DNA from: Streptomyces diacarni
Lineage (GTDB): Bacteria > Actinomycetota > Actinomycetes > Streptomycetales > Streptomycetaceae
Direction of reading: 5' to 3'
Assembly (NCBI RefSeq): GCF_003323715.1
Contig: NZ_QOIN01000039.1
Location: 186,001 to 250,000 of the forward strand
DNA: 64,000 bases
A program made the translations under genes and the position numbers. Under the pieces are notes generated by a model. It had not been told where the DNA came from. It ran no database searches and saw only the letters and a list, made by a program, of their open reading frames with translations. Each line of letters starts with the position of its first letter. The first letter of the stretch is position 1. This document shows positions 42,146-50,891 of the stretch, piece after piece.

Positions 42146-43549
42146 TCAAGCCGTGCGTGAGACGAGTTCGCGCTCGATCTCCTCCAGGCTCTTGCCGCGC
42201 GTCTCGGGGATGCGCCGGATCGCGAAGAGGGTCAGGAGCGCGCACACGACGGCGTACAGGGTGAAGGTGTTCGGGCCGCCCAGCGCGTCGAGCAGGGTGA
42301 GGAAGGTGAGGGAGACCACGAAGTTCATCGTCCAGTTGGAGAACATCGTGGCGCTCATGGCCGTACCGCGGATGCGCTGGGGGTACAGCTCGGAGGGGAT
42401 GATGAAGACCACCACGTTCAGCGTGGTGGCCACCGCGGCGACGAAGACGACGACGCACAGGACGGCCAGCCAGGCGTAGGAGGAGTTCTGGCCTCCGACC
42501 GCGAGCGTGGCGGCCAGCCCGGCGAGGGCCGCCGTCATCACGGCGGCGCCGCTCGCGAGCAGCCTCTTGCGGCCGAACCGGTCGACGGCGGCCATCCCGA
42601 GGGGCGTCATGAGCAGGTTCACGACGCCGACCCCGACGGTGGCCAGGATGGCGGACGACGACCCCAGGCCGCTGCTCTGGAAGATCTTCGGCGCGTAGTA
42701 GATCACCGTGTTGACCCCGGACGCCTGCCCGAGGATCTGCAACCCCACCCCCGCGACGATGGCGGGACGCACCGAGCGCGCGGTCAGGGCCCGCCACCGT
42801 CCCACGCCGCGTGCGCCGGACTCCCCCGTGGTGGAGGTGGCGGCCATGTCGGCCAGTTCGGCCTGGAGTGCTGCGGTGTCGTCGTGTCCGCGCAGCCGGG
42901 CGAGGACGGCGCGGGCGCGTTCCGGGCCGCCGTTGAGCGCCAGCCAGCGCGGTGACTCGGGCTGTAGCAGCATGCCGATGCCGAAGAGGAGCGCGGGGAG
43001 CGCGGCCAGCCCGAACATCCACCGCCAGCTGTGGGTGACGTTCTCCAGCGCGTAGTTGGCGACGTAGGCGAGGACGATACCGAAGGTGATCATCAACTGG
43101 TTGAGCCCGACGAGCCGGCCCCGGTAGCGGGGCGGTGCGAGCTCGGCGATGAAGACCGGAACCAGGTTCGAGGCGACTCCGATGCCCAGTCCGAGCACCA
43201 CACGGGCGGCCGTGAGAACCACCGCCGAGGGGGCCAGCGCGGCGAGGACGGCACCGACGGTGAAGATCGCGGCGGCAGCGACGAGGACCGGGCGGCGCCC
43301 GTGGCGGTCGGCGAGACCGCCGGCACCGGCCGCGCCGGCCATCGCACCGACCAGGAGGGAGCTGACGACGACGCCGGAGCTGAACGCGGACAGCCCGAAG
43401 TCCGACTCGATCGCCAGCAGCGCTCCGGAGATGACTCCGGTGTCGTAACCGAACAGCAGCCCGCCCAGCGCCGCCACCAGTGTCACACCGAGGACCGGCC
43501 TCAGGGCGGCTCCGTCGCGCTGCGCGACCGTACCGCTGGGTGACGTCAT
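42146..43549 (-). CDS. Sugar porter (SP family MFS)
   Basis: A 467-residue, 12-helix sugar:proton symporter. The SP hallmarks are present: FGYDTGVISGALL in helix 1, GGLADRHGRRPVL, PRYRGRLVGLNQLMITFG, PESPRWL, QASGVNTVIYYAPKIFQ in helix 7 and PSELYPQRIRGTAM, ending PETRGKSLEEIE. It is divergent from a GntR/UTRA regulator, ROK kinase and NanE. The gap contains two GGTACC-centred sites. Its substrate is presumably the sugar handled by those enzymes. Confidence 0.93.
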   Translation of the reverse strand: MTSPSGTVAQRDGAALRPVLGVTLVAALGGLLFGYDTGVISGALLAIESDFGLSAFSSGVVVSSLLVGAMAGAAGAGGLADRHGRRPVLVAAAAIFTVGAVLAALAPSAVVLTAARVVLGLGIGVASNLVPVFIAELAPPRYRGRLVGLNQLMITFGIVLAYVANYALENVTHSWRWMFGLAALPALLFGIGMLLQPESPRWLALNGGPERARAVLARLRGHDDTAALQAELADMAATSTTGESGARGVGRWRALTARSVRPAIVAGVGLQILGQASGVNTVIYYAPKIFQSSGLGSSSAILATVGVGVVNLLMTPLGMAAVDRFGRKRLLASGAAVMTAALAGLAATLAVGGQNSSYAWLAVLCVVVFVAAVATTLNVVVFIIPSELYPQRIRGTAMSATMFSNWTMNFVVSLTFLTLLDALGGPNTFTLYAVVCALLTLFAIRRIPETRGKSLEEIERELVSRTA

Positions 43550-43588
43550 GACGCGTCCCTTCTCGACATCCCCCGGTTCACTCCCCTA

Positions 43589-43604
43589 ATTGGCAGGTAC
43601 CAAT
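43589..43604. promoter_or_regulatory. GntR operator copy 1
   Basis: ATTGGCAGGTACCAAT has complementary ATTGG/CCAAT ends and the GGTACC core shared with the second site. It lies 40 bases upstream of the sugar porter start. Confidence 0.55.
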
Positions 43605-43652
43605 CTTGCAGCAGGCTTGGCTATACACAAGGTCTCTCGTAATATTTCCCGT

Positions 43653-43666
43653 ATTGGTTGGTACCT
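43653..43666. promoter_or_regulatory. GntR operator copy 2
   Basis: ATTGGTTGGTACCT shares ATTGG and GGTACC with the first site, and lies 56 bases upstream of the GntR start. TAATAT (43641-43646) nearby is a possible -10. Confidence 0.5.
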
Positions 43667-43721
43667 TTAGCGCCATCAGGCGTCAGAACCATGCACGGCG
43701 CACACCACAGGAGGGGCGAGC

Positions 43722-44435
43722 GTGGCCAGACAGGCGAAGTACGAGGAGCTGCGGATGGCACTGCTGGCCGAGATGGCCGGCTCGCCGCCGCACACGCCGC
43801 TGCCCACCGAGCGGGAGATCTCCGCCCGCCACGGTGTCTCCCGCAACACCGTGCGCCAGGCCCTGGACGCGCTGGAGGCCGCCGGCGCCGTCTACCGCGT
43901 GCAGGGAGCCGGCACGTTCGTCGCACCTGCCGTGGTCTCCAAATCCCTCGCCCTCACCTCCTTCTCCGAGGACATGCGCGACCGCGACCTGGAGCCCGCC
44001 TCGCGCCTCCTGGCCGCCGGGACGGTACGGGCGGGACGGCAGGTGGCAGGGCTGCTGGAGATCGACCCCGAGGCGGAGGTCGTCCGCGTCAGCCGGCTGC
44101 GGCTGGCCGACGGGGCGCCGATGTGCCTGGAGACCGTCCACCTGCCCGCCCAGCGGGTGCCGGGGCTGGCTCAGGAGGACCTGAGCGGGTCGCTCTACGA
44201 GCTGCTGAGCGTCCGCCACGGTCTGGAGATCGGCTCCGCCGAGCAGATCGTGCGCGCCGTGGATCTGGCCGAGACCGAGTCGGCGCTGCTGGGCGTGCCG
44301 GTCGGCAGCTCGGGCCTGCGGGTGCAGCGCGTGGGGCTCGACCGCCGCGAGAGCCCCGTCGAGGCGACCACCACGCTCTACCGCGCGGACCGGTACGACA
44401 TCCGCTTCACCGTCCGCAGGGCGGCCCGCTCATGA
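43722..44435 (+). CDS. GntR/HutC-family regulator with UTRA domain
   Basis: A 237-residue regulator. The winged helix reads LPTEREISARHGVSRNTVRQALDALEAAG and the wing VYRVQGAGTFVA. The UTRA sugar-sensing domain follows (MCLETVHLPAQRVPGL, later VEATTTLYRADRYDIRFTV). AGGAGGGG precedes the GTG at 43722. The stop overlaps the kinase start (ATGA). By context it senses an amino-sugar phosphate and controls both directions. Confidence 0.92.
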   Translation: MARQAKYEELRMALLAEMAGSPPHTPLPTEREISARHGVSRNTVRQALDALEAAGAVYRVQGAGTFVAPAVVSKSLALTSFSEDMRDRDLEPASRLLAAGTVRAGRQVAGLLEIDPEAEVVRVSRLRLADGAPMCLETVHLPAQRVPGLAQEDLSGSLYELLSVRHGLEIGSAEQIVRAVDLAETESALLGVPVGSSGLRVQRVGLDRRESPVEATTTLYRADRYDIRFTVRRAARS

Positions 44436-45523
44436 CCGTCATGGAAGGTGCGTCCTTCGGAGCGCGCACGCGCGTGGGCGCCGACGTCGGCGGCACCAAG
44501 ATCGCTGTGGGCCTGGTGGCGGAGGACGGCACACTGCTGGCCTCGGCCGTCCGGCCCACCCCGGCCGCGCGGGGCCCCGTGGCCGTTCTGGACGCCATCG
44601 CCGAGGCCGTCCGGGAACTTCCCGGGCACGAGCGCGCTAGGGGTCTCGGCGTGGGCACCGGCGGCGTCGTCAACCGGGATGACGGCACGGTCGTCTCCGC
44701 CAACGACCTGCTGCCCGGCTGGGCCGGCACCCGGCTGGGCGAGGAGTTGGAGGCGCGGCTCGGCATGCCGGTGGCGGCCGACAACGACGCCAACGTCTTC
44801 GCCCTGGCCGAACAGGTACACGGCGCAGGCGCCGGCTGCACCACCGCGCTCTACGTGAGCGTCGGCACCGGCATCGGCGGCGGCGTCGTCACCGGGGGCC
44901 GGCTGCTGCGCGGAGAGCACTGGACGGCCGGCGAGTTCGGCCACATCGCGGTGCCCGAGGCCGCCGGACGCCCCTGCAACTGCGGACGCACAGGCCATCT
45001 GGAGGCCATCGCCTCAGGGCCCGCCATCGCCGCCCGCTTCGCGGAACGGACCGGGGCCGCACACCCGGTCGACCTGCGGCACGTGGCGGCACTGGCCGAA
45101 GGGGCGGGAGAGGCCGGAGAGGCCGGAGAGGCCGGAGAAGGTGCAGGGCCTGACGGCGGCGGGCAGGGCGGTGGCGGTCAGGGCGCAGCTCAGGCGGCCG
45201 TCGCCCGTGAGGTACTCGCTCAGGGCGCGGGCGCGCTGGGCCGCGCCCTGGCGGGTCTGGTCAACACCCTCGACCCCGAGCGCGTGGTGATCGGCGGCGG
45301 AGTCGCCTCCATCGGCGCGCCGTTCTGGCGTCCGCTGACCGACGCGTTCGCCGCCGAGCTGCTGCCCGGCCCCTCCCTTCTCCGTCCCGTGCCGGCGGCT
45401 CTCGGCCCGCGCGCCGCCGTCGTCGGCGCCGCCGCACTCCTGTGCGAGGAGCCCGCCGGGGCCACCGGCCCGGGCCGCGCCGCACACCCCCGCACCCCCT
45501 TCTCGACAAAGGACGCACCATGA
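44432..45523 (+). CDS. ROK sugar kinase, probable ManNAc kinase
   Basis: A 363-residue ROK kinase. The phosphate loop GADVGGTKIAVGLV starts at residue 16, and AADNDANVFALAE carries the catalytic Asp. GEFGHIAV and the zinc motif CNCGRTGHLEAIASG follow. A Gly/Glu/Gln-rich insertion near residues 220-250 is built from three 9-base repeats (45110-45136). ROK kinases take glucose, ManNAc, GlcNAc or fructose. The NanE gene overlapping its stop makes ManNAc the best guess. It would yield ManNAc-6-phosphate. Confidence 0.85.
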   Translation: MTVMEGASFGARTRVGADVGGTKIAVGLVAEDGTLLASAVRPTPAARGPVAVLDAIAEAVRELPGHERARGLGVGTGGVVNRDDGTVVSANDLLPGWAGTRLGEELEARLGMPVAADNDANVFALAEQVHGAGAGCTTALYVSVGTGIGGGVVTGGRLLRGEHWTAGEFGHIAVPEAAGRPCNCGRTGHLEAIASGPAIAARFAERTGAAHPVDLRHVAALAEGAGEAGEAGEAGEGAGPDGGGQGGGGQGAAQAAVAREVLAQGAGALGRALAGLVNTLDPERVVIGGGVASIGAPFWRPLTDAFAAELLPGPSLLRPVPAALGPRAAVVGAAALLCEEPAGATGPGRAAHPRTPFSTKDAP

Positions 45524-46251
45524 GCGAGCCCGCGACCGGCGGCGCACTGCCGAGCCGCACCACGATGCCCACCGCACGCGCCGACGCTCTGCTCGCGGGG
45601 CTGCGCGGCCGGCTGGTCGTCTCCTGTCAGGCACCGCCCGGAGACCCGCTGCGCTCCCCCGCCCACATCGCCGCGATCGCCGCCTCCGTCTGCGCGGGCG
45701 CCCCCGTGGCGGGGGTCCGCATCCAGGGCGTCGAGGACGTCGAGGCCGTCCGCGCCGTCGTGGACCTGCCCCTCATCGGGCTGTGGAAGGACGGCTCCGA
45801 AGGCGTCTACATCACCCCGACCGCCGGCCACGCGCGCGCGGTCGCACGCGCCGGCGCCGACGTCGTCGCCGCCGACGCCACGGCGCGCCCCCGACCCGAC
45901 GGGCGCCCCCTCGCCGAGACGATCCGCGCGGTCCACGAAGCGGGCAAGCTCTTCATGGCCGATGTGGCCACGCCGGACGAGGGTATGGAAGCCGCCGCGC
46001 TCGGCGCCGATCTGATCTCCACCACCCTGTCCGGCTACACGGCGGACAGTCCGGCCTCGCCCGGGCCCGACCTGGAGCTGGTCCGCGCGCTGGCGCCCCG
46101 CGTCCGGGTGCCCGTCTGCGCCGAGGGGCGGTTGCGCACCCCGGAGGAGGCGCGGGCCGCCCTCGACGCCGGGGCGTGGGCCGCCGTCGTCGGCACGGCC
46201 ATCACCGCGCCCGCGGCGCTGGCCACCCGCTTCGCCACAGCTCTGGCCTGA
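45520..46251 (+). CDS. nanE: N-acetylmannosamine-6-phosphate 2-epimerase
   Basis: A 243-residue TIM-barrel protein of the NanE family that converts ManNAc-6-P to GlcNAc-6-P. Family features are LVVSCQAPPGDPL, VAGVRIQGVEDVEAVR, LPLIGLWKDG with the catalytic Lys, FMADVATPDEGMEAAALGADLISTTLSGYT and CAEGRLRTPEEARAALDAGAWAAVVGTAIT. It overlaps the kinase stop by 4 bases. Entry into GlcNAc-6-P metabolism (NagA/NagB) must be encoded elsewhere, and no sialate lyase is nearby. Confidence 0.9.
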   Translation: MSEPATGGALPSRTTMPTARADALLAGLRGRLVVSCQAPPGDPLRSPAHIAAIAASVCAGAPVAGVRIQGVEDVEAVRAVVDLPLIGLWKDGSEGVYITPTAGHARAVARAGADVVAADATARPRPDGRPLAETIRAVHEAGKLFMADVATPDEGMEAAALGADLISTTLSGYTADSPASPGPDLELVRALAPRVRVPVCAEGRLRTPEEARAALDAGAWAAVVGTAITAPAALATRFATALA

Positions 46252-46521
46252 GCCCACGCGGCCCGGCTCCGACACGAGCTCACCCGGTCCGGCTCTGACC
46301 TGAGCGCATGCGGCGCCGCGCCTGGTGGCGCCCGCGCCCGGTCGGCTGCTGAGCCGTGCCCGAGAAGGGCCGCCGCCGGTCGGGTGACCGCGGAGGGAGG
46401 GGACATGGCGCTCAGGCGGCGAGGGAAGGCAGCCATCGGCGCCTCACCACGGGCCCTGGGCCGGACGCGACAGGCCGAGGCCGAGACGACCGTCCGCGCC
46501 CTGTCAGTCCAGGAAGGTGCC

Positions 46522-47007
46522 ATGCCGTCCCCGCGTACGCTCCTGAGCATCTACCTCAACGACCACCTCGCCGGAGCCACTGCCGGAGCCGAGCTGCTGC
46601 GCCGCACGGCGAAGACCCACCGGGGCCGGGCAGCGGGCTCCGAACTGGCGGGCCTGGCCCGTGAGGTCGCCGAGGACCGCGAGACGCTCATCGGGATCAT
46701 GGCGCGGCTGGGCGTTCCCGTACGGCAGTCCCGGGTGCGCGCCGGATGGCTGGCGGAGAAGGCCGGACGGTTGAAGCTCAACGGCAGCCTGACGTCCCGC
46801 TCGCCGCTCAGCGACGTGCTGGAGCTGGAGGCGATGCGCCTCGGTGTTCAGGCCAAGACGTCCTGCTGGCGGACGCTGGCCGGGCTCGCCGACAGCGAGC
46901 CCGGCCTGGACGCCGACGCGCTCGCCACCCTGCTCGACCGGGCGGACGCGCAGGCCAAGAGGCTGGAGGCGCTGCGCGGGAACGCGGTGTCGCGCGTGTG
47001 GGGCTGA
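46522..47007 (+). CDS. Conserved hypothetical helical protein
   Basis: A 161-residue, almost entirely helical protein: MPSPRTLLSIYLNDHLAGATAGAELLRR, then AREVAEDRETLIGIMARLGVP and LELEAMRLGVQAKTSCWRTLAGLA. The spacing of His/Glu residues recalls ferritin-like or DUF892-type bundles. I do not recognise the family and assign no function. The ATG at 46522 has AGGAAGG upstream. The frame is open further upstream without similarity. The 270 bases before it contain only imperfect GC-rich repeats. Confidence 0.65.
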   Translation: MPSPRTLLSIYLNDHLAGATAGAELLRRTAKTHRGRAAGSELAGLAREVAEDRETLIGIMARLGVPVRQSRVRAGWLAEKAGRLKLNGSLTSRSPLSDVLELEAMRLGVQAKTSCWRTLAGLADSEPGLDADALATLLDRADAQAKRLEALRGNAVSRVWG

Positions 47008-47021
47008 CGCGCCTACGCTCC

Positions 47022-47039
47022 CCGTCGGATGCCCGACGG
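47022..47039. terminator. Short hairpin between convergent genes
   Basis: CCGTCGG (47022-47028) pairs with CCGACGG (47033-47039) over a 4-base loop, in the 64-base gap between two convergent genes. The stem is only 7 bp, so this is tentative. Confidence 0.4.
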
Positions 47040-47071
47040 CGCCGGGGGCGGCGGTGTCCTTCCCCGGCGGG

Positions 47072-47638
47072 TCACGGCCGGCGGCCGGTGACGGCCACCA
47101 GCCGGTCGAGAAGTGGAGCGTGGGCGGGCGCTTCGACGGACGGGCCCCACAGCCCCTCGACGGGCGCCCTCGGGACGAAGGAACGGACGTGCTCGAAGCA
47201 GGCCTGGAGCGTCTCGCGGGGCAGATCGTAGGGCTGTCCCGTGGCCTTGGCCAGGTCCCAGCCGTGCACCACCATCTCGGTGAGGGCGATCCGGCCCCAC
47301 AGCTCGTTCGCCAGCTCGACGCCCAACGCGTCCGTCGCGCCGGACCATGCCGCCGGGTCGTCCCAGGCTTCACCGAGTGCCCGCACCTTCTCGGCGACGC
47401 GCTGCCTGCGTGCGTCGCCGAAGTGCCCGCCGTCCGGCTGTGCCGCGCCTAACCCGCCCCGGGCAGCCTCGGCGCCTCCCCGGGCGAGGGCGGCGAGTCC
47501 TCCAGCGGCCTCGTCGATGTGGTCGATGAGGCCGTGGACGGTGTACTCGGTGCAGGGCGTGGGGTCGTTCAGTTGTGCGTCGTCGACGCCTGCCAACACG
47601 TCGGTCATCCGGCGGCAGGCGGGCTTCAGGTCGATCAC
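47072..47638 (-). CDS. TIGR03086-family DinB-like (mycothiol-dependent MPI superfamily) protein
   Basis: A 188-residue helical metal-binding protein. The N-terminal signature DDAQLNDPTPCTEYTVHGLIDHI places one His ligand, and ALTEMVVHGWDLAKATGQPYDLP places another. It ends as the family does with FVPRAPVEGLWGPSVEAP. Relatives are mycothiol-dependent isomerases or S-transferases acting in the cytoplasm, consistent with an actinomycete. The GTG at 47638 was chosen because the frame upstream has no domain content. No partner gene identifies its substrate. Confidence 0.82.
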   Translation of the reverse strand: MIDLKPACRRMTDVLAGVDDAQLNDPTPCTEYTVHGLIDHIDEAAGGLAALARGGAEAARGGLGAAQPDGGHFGDARRQRVAEKVRALGEAWDDPAAWSGATDALGVELANELWGRIALTEMVVHGWDLAKATGQPYDLPRETLQACFEHVRSFVPRAPVEGLWGPSVEAPAHAPLLDRLVAVTGRRP

Positions 47639-47750
47639 GGGCTGTCCTCGGTCGTGCGGTCCGGTGCCATCACCCCAAGACAGACGACTGGAGAGCCCGG
47701 AAATCATCGGACCCCGGCGACTCTGCTGACGGAATGCGCGACGCGCCGCC

Positions 47751-48026
47751 TCAGCCGTCCTCGGACCGCACGCGGACCTCGCCGAGGACGGCGGCCTCGC
47801 GGATCGCCTCCGCGAGGGCCCCGCAGCCCCTGAACACCTCGCCGCTGGGGCCAGGACCGGGGCCGGAGGCCCGCCGCTCCGTGCAGGAGGCCAGCGCCTC
47901 GCCATCCCACTGGACGCTGGTCTGGTCCCAGGTGCTCTTGCGGACCCGCACCCCCGCGCCGCACACGCGGCAGCTGACGGGCACCAGCGGGGCGTCGAGG
48001 AACCGGCTGTCGGACCGGACGGCCAT
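47751..48026 (-). CDS. Small Cys-rich protein coupled to KshA
   Basis: A 91-residue protein starting MAVRSDSRFLDAPLVPVSCRVCG. It has CRVCG near residues 19-23 and further Cys in ASCTERR and RGCGALAEA, which could hold a metal or cluster. Similar small proteins sit next to KshA in other actinomycetes and are variously called ferredoxin or hypothetical. The four Cys are not in a standard ferredoxin spacing. The start codon overlaps the KshA stop by one base (TGATG), so it is translated with KshA and may be its accessory protein. Confidence 0.75.
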   Translation of the reverse strand: MAVRSDSRFLDAPLVPVSCRVCGAGVRVRKSTWDQTSVQWDGEALASCTERRASGPGPGPSGEVFRGCGALAEAIREAAVLGEVRVRSEDG

Positions 48027-49219
48027 CAGACCGGCCCGCTCACTGCGGCGCCGGTACCGGCGCCGGCGGTCGCGTCGGACCCGGTGCCGCCGTTGCGCTG
48101 CGCGAGGTTCTCGGCGATCTCCGCCCGCCACGCCGCGTTGGGTTTCGTCGTGTCGATCTCGAACTCGAACCGGTCGGTCATCTCGGGGCGCACCTCGGCC
48201 GCGTCGACGTAGAACTGCTCGTACCAGCGGCGCAACTGGTAGACGGGACCGTCCTCCTCGCACAGCAGCGGGTTGTCGATCCTGGCCTTGTGCTGCCAGA
48301 TCGAGACGTCCTGCTCGAAGCCGATCTTGATGAACTCGCCCATCTTCGCGGCCACGTCCTCCGCGGTGTCGCCCAGGTGTCCGGCCTTCTGCACGACGAT
48401 GCCGTACTGGAGCATGAAGGAGTCGGCGGTGATCGGGTAGTGGCAGTTGACCAGGACCGAATCGACGTCACCGTCGCTGTAGTGGTACGTGAGGTCGTCC
48501 GTCATGAAGGACGGGCCGTGGTAGGTCGCCACCGAGGTCTGGCCGAGCACGGTCGGGGCTGAGCTCCCCTCGGCCTGCGGCCGTCGGACGTCCTCGCGGG
48601 CGACGCCCTTCATGATCTGGGTCGCGGTGTGGCCCTCGAAGATGTTCTTGAAGTACGTGGGGAACGAGTAGTGCACATAGAAGAAGTGCGCCATGTCCAC
48701 CACGTTGTCGATGATCTCGCGGCAGTTCGCCCCCTTGATCTCGACGGAGTACCAGGACCAGTCCGTCCACTCGTCGCTCGTCGCCCCCGCGATCCGGGGC
48801 ACGGTCACGTCTTCGGGGGGCGGCTTGCCCTCCGGGTCGTTCCAGACGAACAGCAGACCGTCCTGCCGCACGGTGGGGAACGCCGCCGTCCGTGCGCGCA
48901 GCGGTACGCGCCTGGCATACGGAACACGGGTGCAGCGCCCGTCGCCGCCCCAGCGCCACGCGTGGAACGGGCAGGCGATGTCGTCGCCCTCCACGGTGCC
49001 GCGCGACAGGTCGCCGCCCATGTGCCGGCAGTAGGCGTCGAGCACGTTCAGGGTGCCGTCCGCAGCGGCCCAGACGACCAGCTTCTGCCCGAACGCACGG
49101 ACGGTGTGCGGCTTTCCGTCGGTGAAGTCCCGAGCCAGTCCCAGGCAGTGCCAGCCACGGGCGAAGCGCGTCGGAAGGGCGTCCGCCTCGATGGAGCGAA
49201 CGTCGTCCGCAGTGGTCAT
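48026..49219 (-). CDS. kshA: 3-ketosteroid 9alpha-hydroxylase, oxygenase component (KshA)
   Basis: A 397-residue Rieske oxygenase. The Rieske cluster ligands are CRHMGGDL (C-x-H) and CPFHAW (C-x-x-H) near residues 64-89. The mononuclear iron site is NVVDMAHFFYVHYSFP (D-x2-H-x4-H) near residue 180, with a late Asp in FEQDVSIWQHK. Signature segments match KshA: EFIKIGFEQDVSIWQHKARIDNPLL and RRWYEQFYVD. It 9alpha-hydroxylates 4-androstene-3,17-dione-type steroids; with KstD this opens ring B. The reductase KshB is not in the window. GGAAGGG precedes the ATG. Confidence 0.92.
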   Translation of the reverse strand: MTTADDVRSIEADALPTRFARGWHCLGLARDFTDGKPHTVRAFGQKLVVWAAADGTLNVLDAYCRHMGGDLSRGTVEGDDIACPFHAWRWGGDGRCTRVPYARRVPLRARTAAFPTVRQDGLLFVWNDPEGKPPPEDVTVPRIAGATSDEWTDWSWYSVEIKGANCREIIDNVVDMAHFFYVHYSFPTYFKNIFEGHTATQIMKGVAREDVRRPQAEGSSAPTVLGQTSVATYHGPSFMTDDLTYHYSDGDVDSVLVNCHYPITADSFMLQYGIVVQKAGHLGDTAEDVAAKMGEFIKIGFEQDVSIWQHKARIDNPLLCEEDGPVYQLRRWYEQFYVDAAEVRPEMTDRFEFEIDTTKPNAAWRAEIAENLAQRNGGTGSDATAGAGTGAAVSGPV

Positions 49220-49236
49220 GTGTGGCCTTCCCTTCC

Positions 49237-49256
49237 GCCGAAGCGAGCGCTTCGGC
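49237..49256 (-). promoter_or_regulatory. Hairpin in the kshA leader
   Basis: GCCGAAGC (49237-49244) and GCTTCGGC (49249-49256) form an 8-bp stem with a 4-base loop, placed immediately upstream of the kshA ribosome site. It could set mRNA stability or be a regulator site. Confidence 0.4.
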
Positions 49257-49343
49257 ACGGTGTGCGATCGAGTGGAACAGCGCGGTGGCGGGCTCGGCGG
49301 GGCGGTCCCACTCAGCGGTACCGGGCGGCCGGGCGGCCGCCGC

Positions 49344-50891
49344 TCAGCCGACCGCGCTCAGCCGATGGGGTTCTCGGCCGATGAGGTCCTTGGCCGCCAG
49401 CGCCCCGAAGACCATGGAGGTGCCGATCGGCATGCCGGGGCCCGGGTAGCGGGACCCGGTGAACGACGCACTCGTGTTGCCCGCGGCGTACAGGCCCGCG
49501 ATCGCCGTGCCGTCCGCTCTGCGCACCCGTCCCGCCGCGTCCGTCACCAGACCGCCCTTGGTGCCCAGGTCGGAGAGGATGAGCCGCGCCGCGTAGTAGG
49601 GCGGCTTGCGGACCGGCTGGAGTACCGGCTCGCCGAACCAGTGTCCGTACTCGTCCCGCTCGCGGCCGAAGTCCTCGTCCGCACCGCTGTCGGCGAACGC
49701 GTTGAACCTCTCGACGGTCGCGGTGAGCGCCTTGGCCGGCACCCTGATCAGGTCGGCCAGTTCCTGGAGGGTGTCGGCCCGCGCGAGCGTTCCGGCGGCG
49801 AGGTGCGGTGCGGCTTCTCCCGGCGGCGGCAGCGCGACCCCGGGGAACCGCCCGCCGGTGCGGTCGTCGAAGACGACGTGGGAGGGGATCCGTGCGGGGT
49901 CGGCGGCCATCTGCCGCCCGAACCGGTCATAGGGCAGTGACTCGTTGGCGTAGCGGGCGCCGTGGGCGTCGACGACGAGGCCGCCGGTGAGGCCGCAGAC
50001 GAACGCGGGCTGCCCGTCCGGCATGACGAGGCCAGGGCACAACCAGGCCTCGTCGAGCAGATCGGTCGCCGCCCCGAGGGCAAGGGCAGCGGTCAGGGGT
50101 TCGCCGGTGTTGGTGCCGGCCGGAGCCATGCTCCACGCCGCGTCGCCCGGCACGCCGTGGTCGCGCCGCAGCGCGTCGTTGTGCTCGAAGCCGCCACCCG
50201 CCAGGAGCACACCCCGCCGCCCCCTGACGCGCAGCCGCCTGCCGTCCCGGCCGGTGGCGACGATCCCGGTCACCCGGTCGCCCTCGGTGACCAGTTCCTC
50301 CATGCGGGTGTGCGTGCGGACGGTGCCGTTGCCGGTGCGGTGGTACGCCAGCAGAAGCCGGGCGATCAGCGCGCGTCCACCGGCCAGCGGCACCGCGGTG
50401 TCGTTGCCCTGGCCTGCCCGGTCGCGGTCCACCGGGGGCCGGACGAGGTGGAGCAGGTCGCCCAGCTCTCCCGGGTCGAGGTCCGCGGGGATGACCGAAC
50501 GTCCTCCCGGCACCCGGCCGGGTCGCTCGTAGTAGTCCGGGAAGACCTGGTGCCTGAACGCGAGGGCGGGGTCGTCCTCGAGGCGGCGGACGAGGGCGGG
50601 CGCCTCGGCGAGGAAGGCCTCCCGCTTCTCGGCGTTGTCCTCGCCCAGGAGCGCGCGCAGGTAGGTGCGGGCCGCGTCGGTGGAGTCGTCGACGCCCTCG
50701 CGTCGCTGCACCTGCGTGCCGGGAAGCCACAGGGCGGCCCCCGAGTACGCGGCCATCCCGCCGACCCGGGAGGTCTTCTCCACCACGGCGGTGGAGAGGC
50801 CGGCGTGGGCGCTCAGATAGGCGCACGTCAGGGCTCCGCCGGCCGATCCCACGACCACGACGTCGTACTCCTCGTCCCACTCCCGCGCCAC
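49344..50891 (-). CDS. kstD: 3-ketosteroid delta-1-dehydrogenase-like flavoprotein (KstD)
   Basis: A 515-residue FAD-dependent dehydrogenase of the fumarate-reductase/KstD family. The FAD fold is DVVVVGSAGGALTCAYLSAHAGLSTAVVEK, followed by GGMAAYSGAALWLPG. The C-terminal end GLYAAGNTSASFTGSRYPGPGMPIG is the family motif. It introduces the 1,2-double bond in ring A of 3-ketosteroids and works with KshA. The GTG at 50891 is preceded by GGGAGGTCGGGCC. A 3-ketosteroid delta-4(5alpha) activity cannot be excluded. It is divergent from a TetR gene. Confidence 0.85.
   Translation of the reverse strand: MAREWDEEYDVVVVGSAGGALTCAYLSAHAGLSTAVVEKTSRVGGMAAYSGAALWLPGTQVQRREGVDDSTDAARTYLRALLGEDNAEKREAFLAEAPALVRRLEDDPALAFRHQVFPDYYERPGRVPGGRSVIPADLDPGELGDLLHLVRPPVDRDRAGQGNDTAVPLAGGRALIARLLLAYHRTGNGTVRTHTRMEELVTEGDRVTGIVATGRDGRRLRVRGRRGVLLAGGGFEHNDALRRDHGVPGDAAWSMAPAGTNTGEPLTAALALGAATDLLDEAWLCPGLVMPDGQPAFVCGLTGGLVVDAHGARYANESLPYDRFGRQMAADPARIPSHVVFDDRTGGRFPGVALPPPGEAAPHLAAGTLARADTLQELADLIRVPAKALTATVERFNAFADSGADEDFGRERDEYGHWFGEPVLQPVRKPPYYAARLILSDLGTKGGLVTDAAGRVRRADGTAIAGLYAAGNTSASFTGSRYPGPGMPIGTSMVFGALAAKDLIGREPHRLSAVG

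Noticed and set aside
45110..45136. 9-bp repeats in the ROK kinase gene as a sign of frame disruption
   Set aside because: The repeats keep the frame and fall in a loop region outside the conserved kinase motifs.
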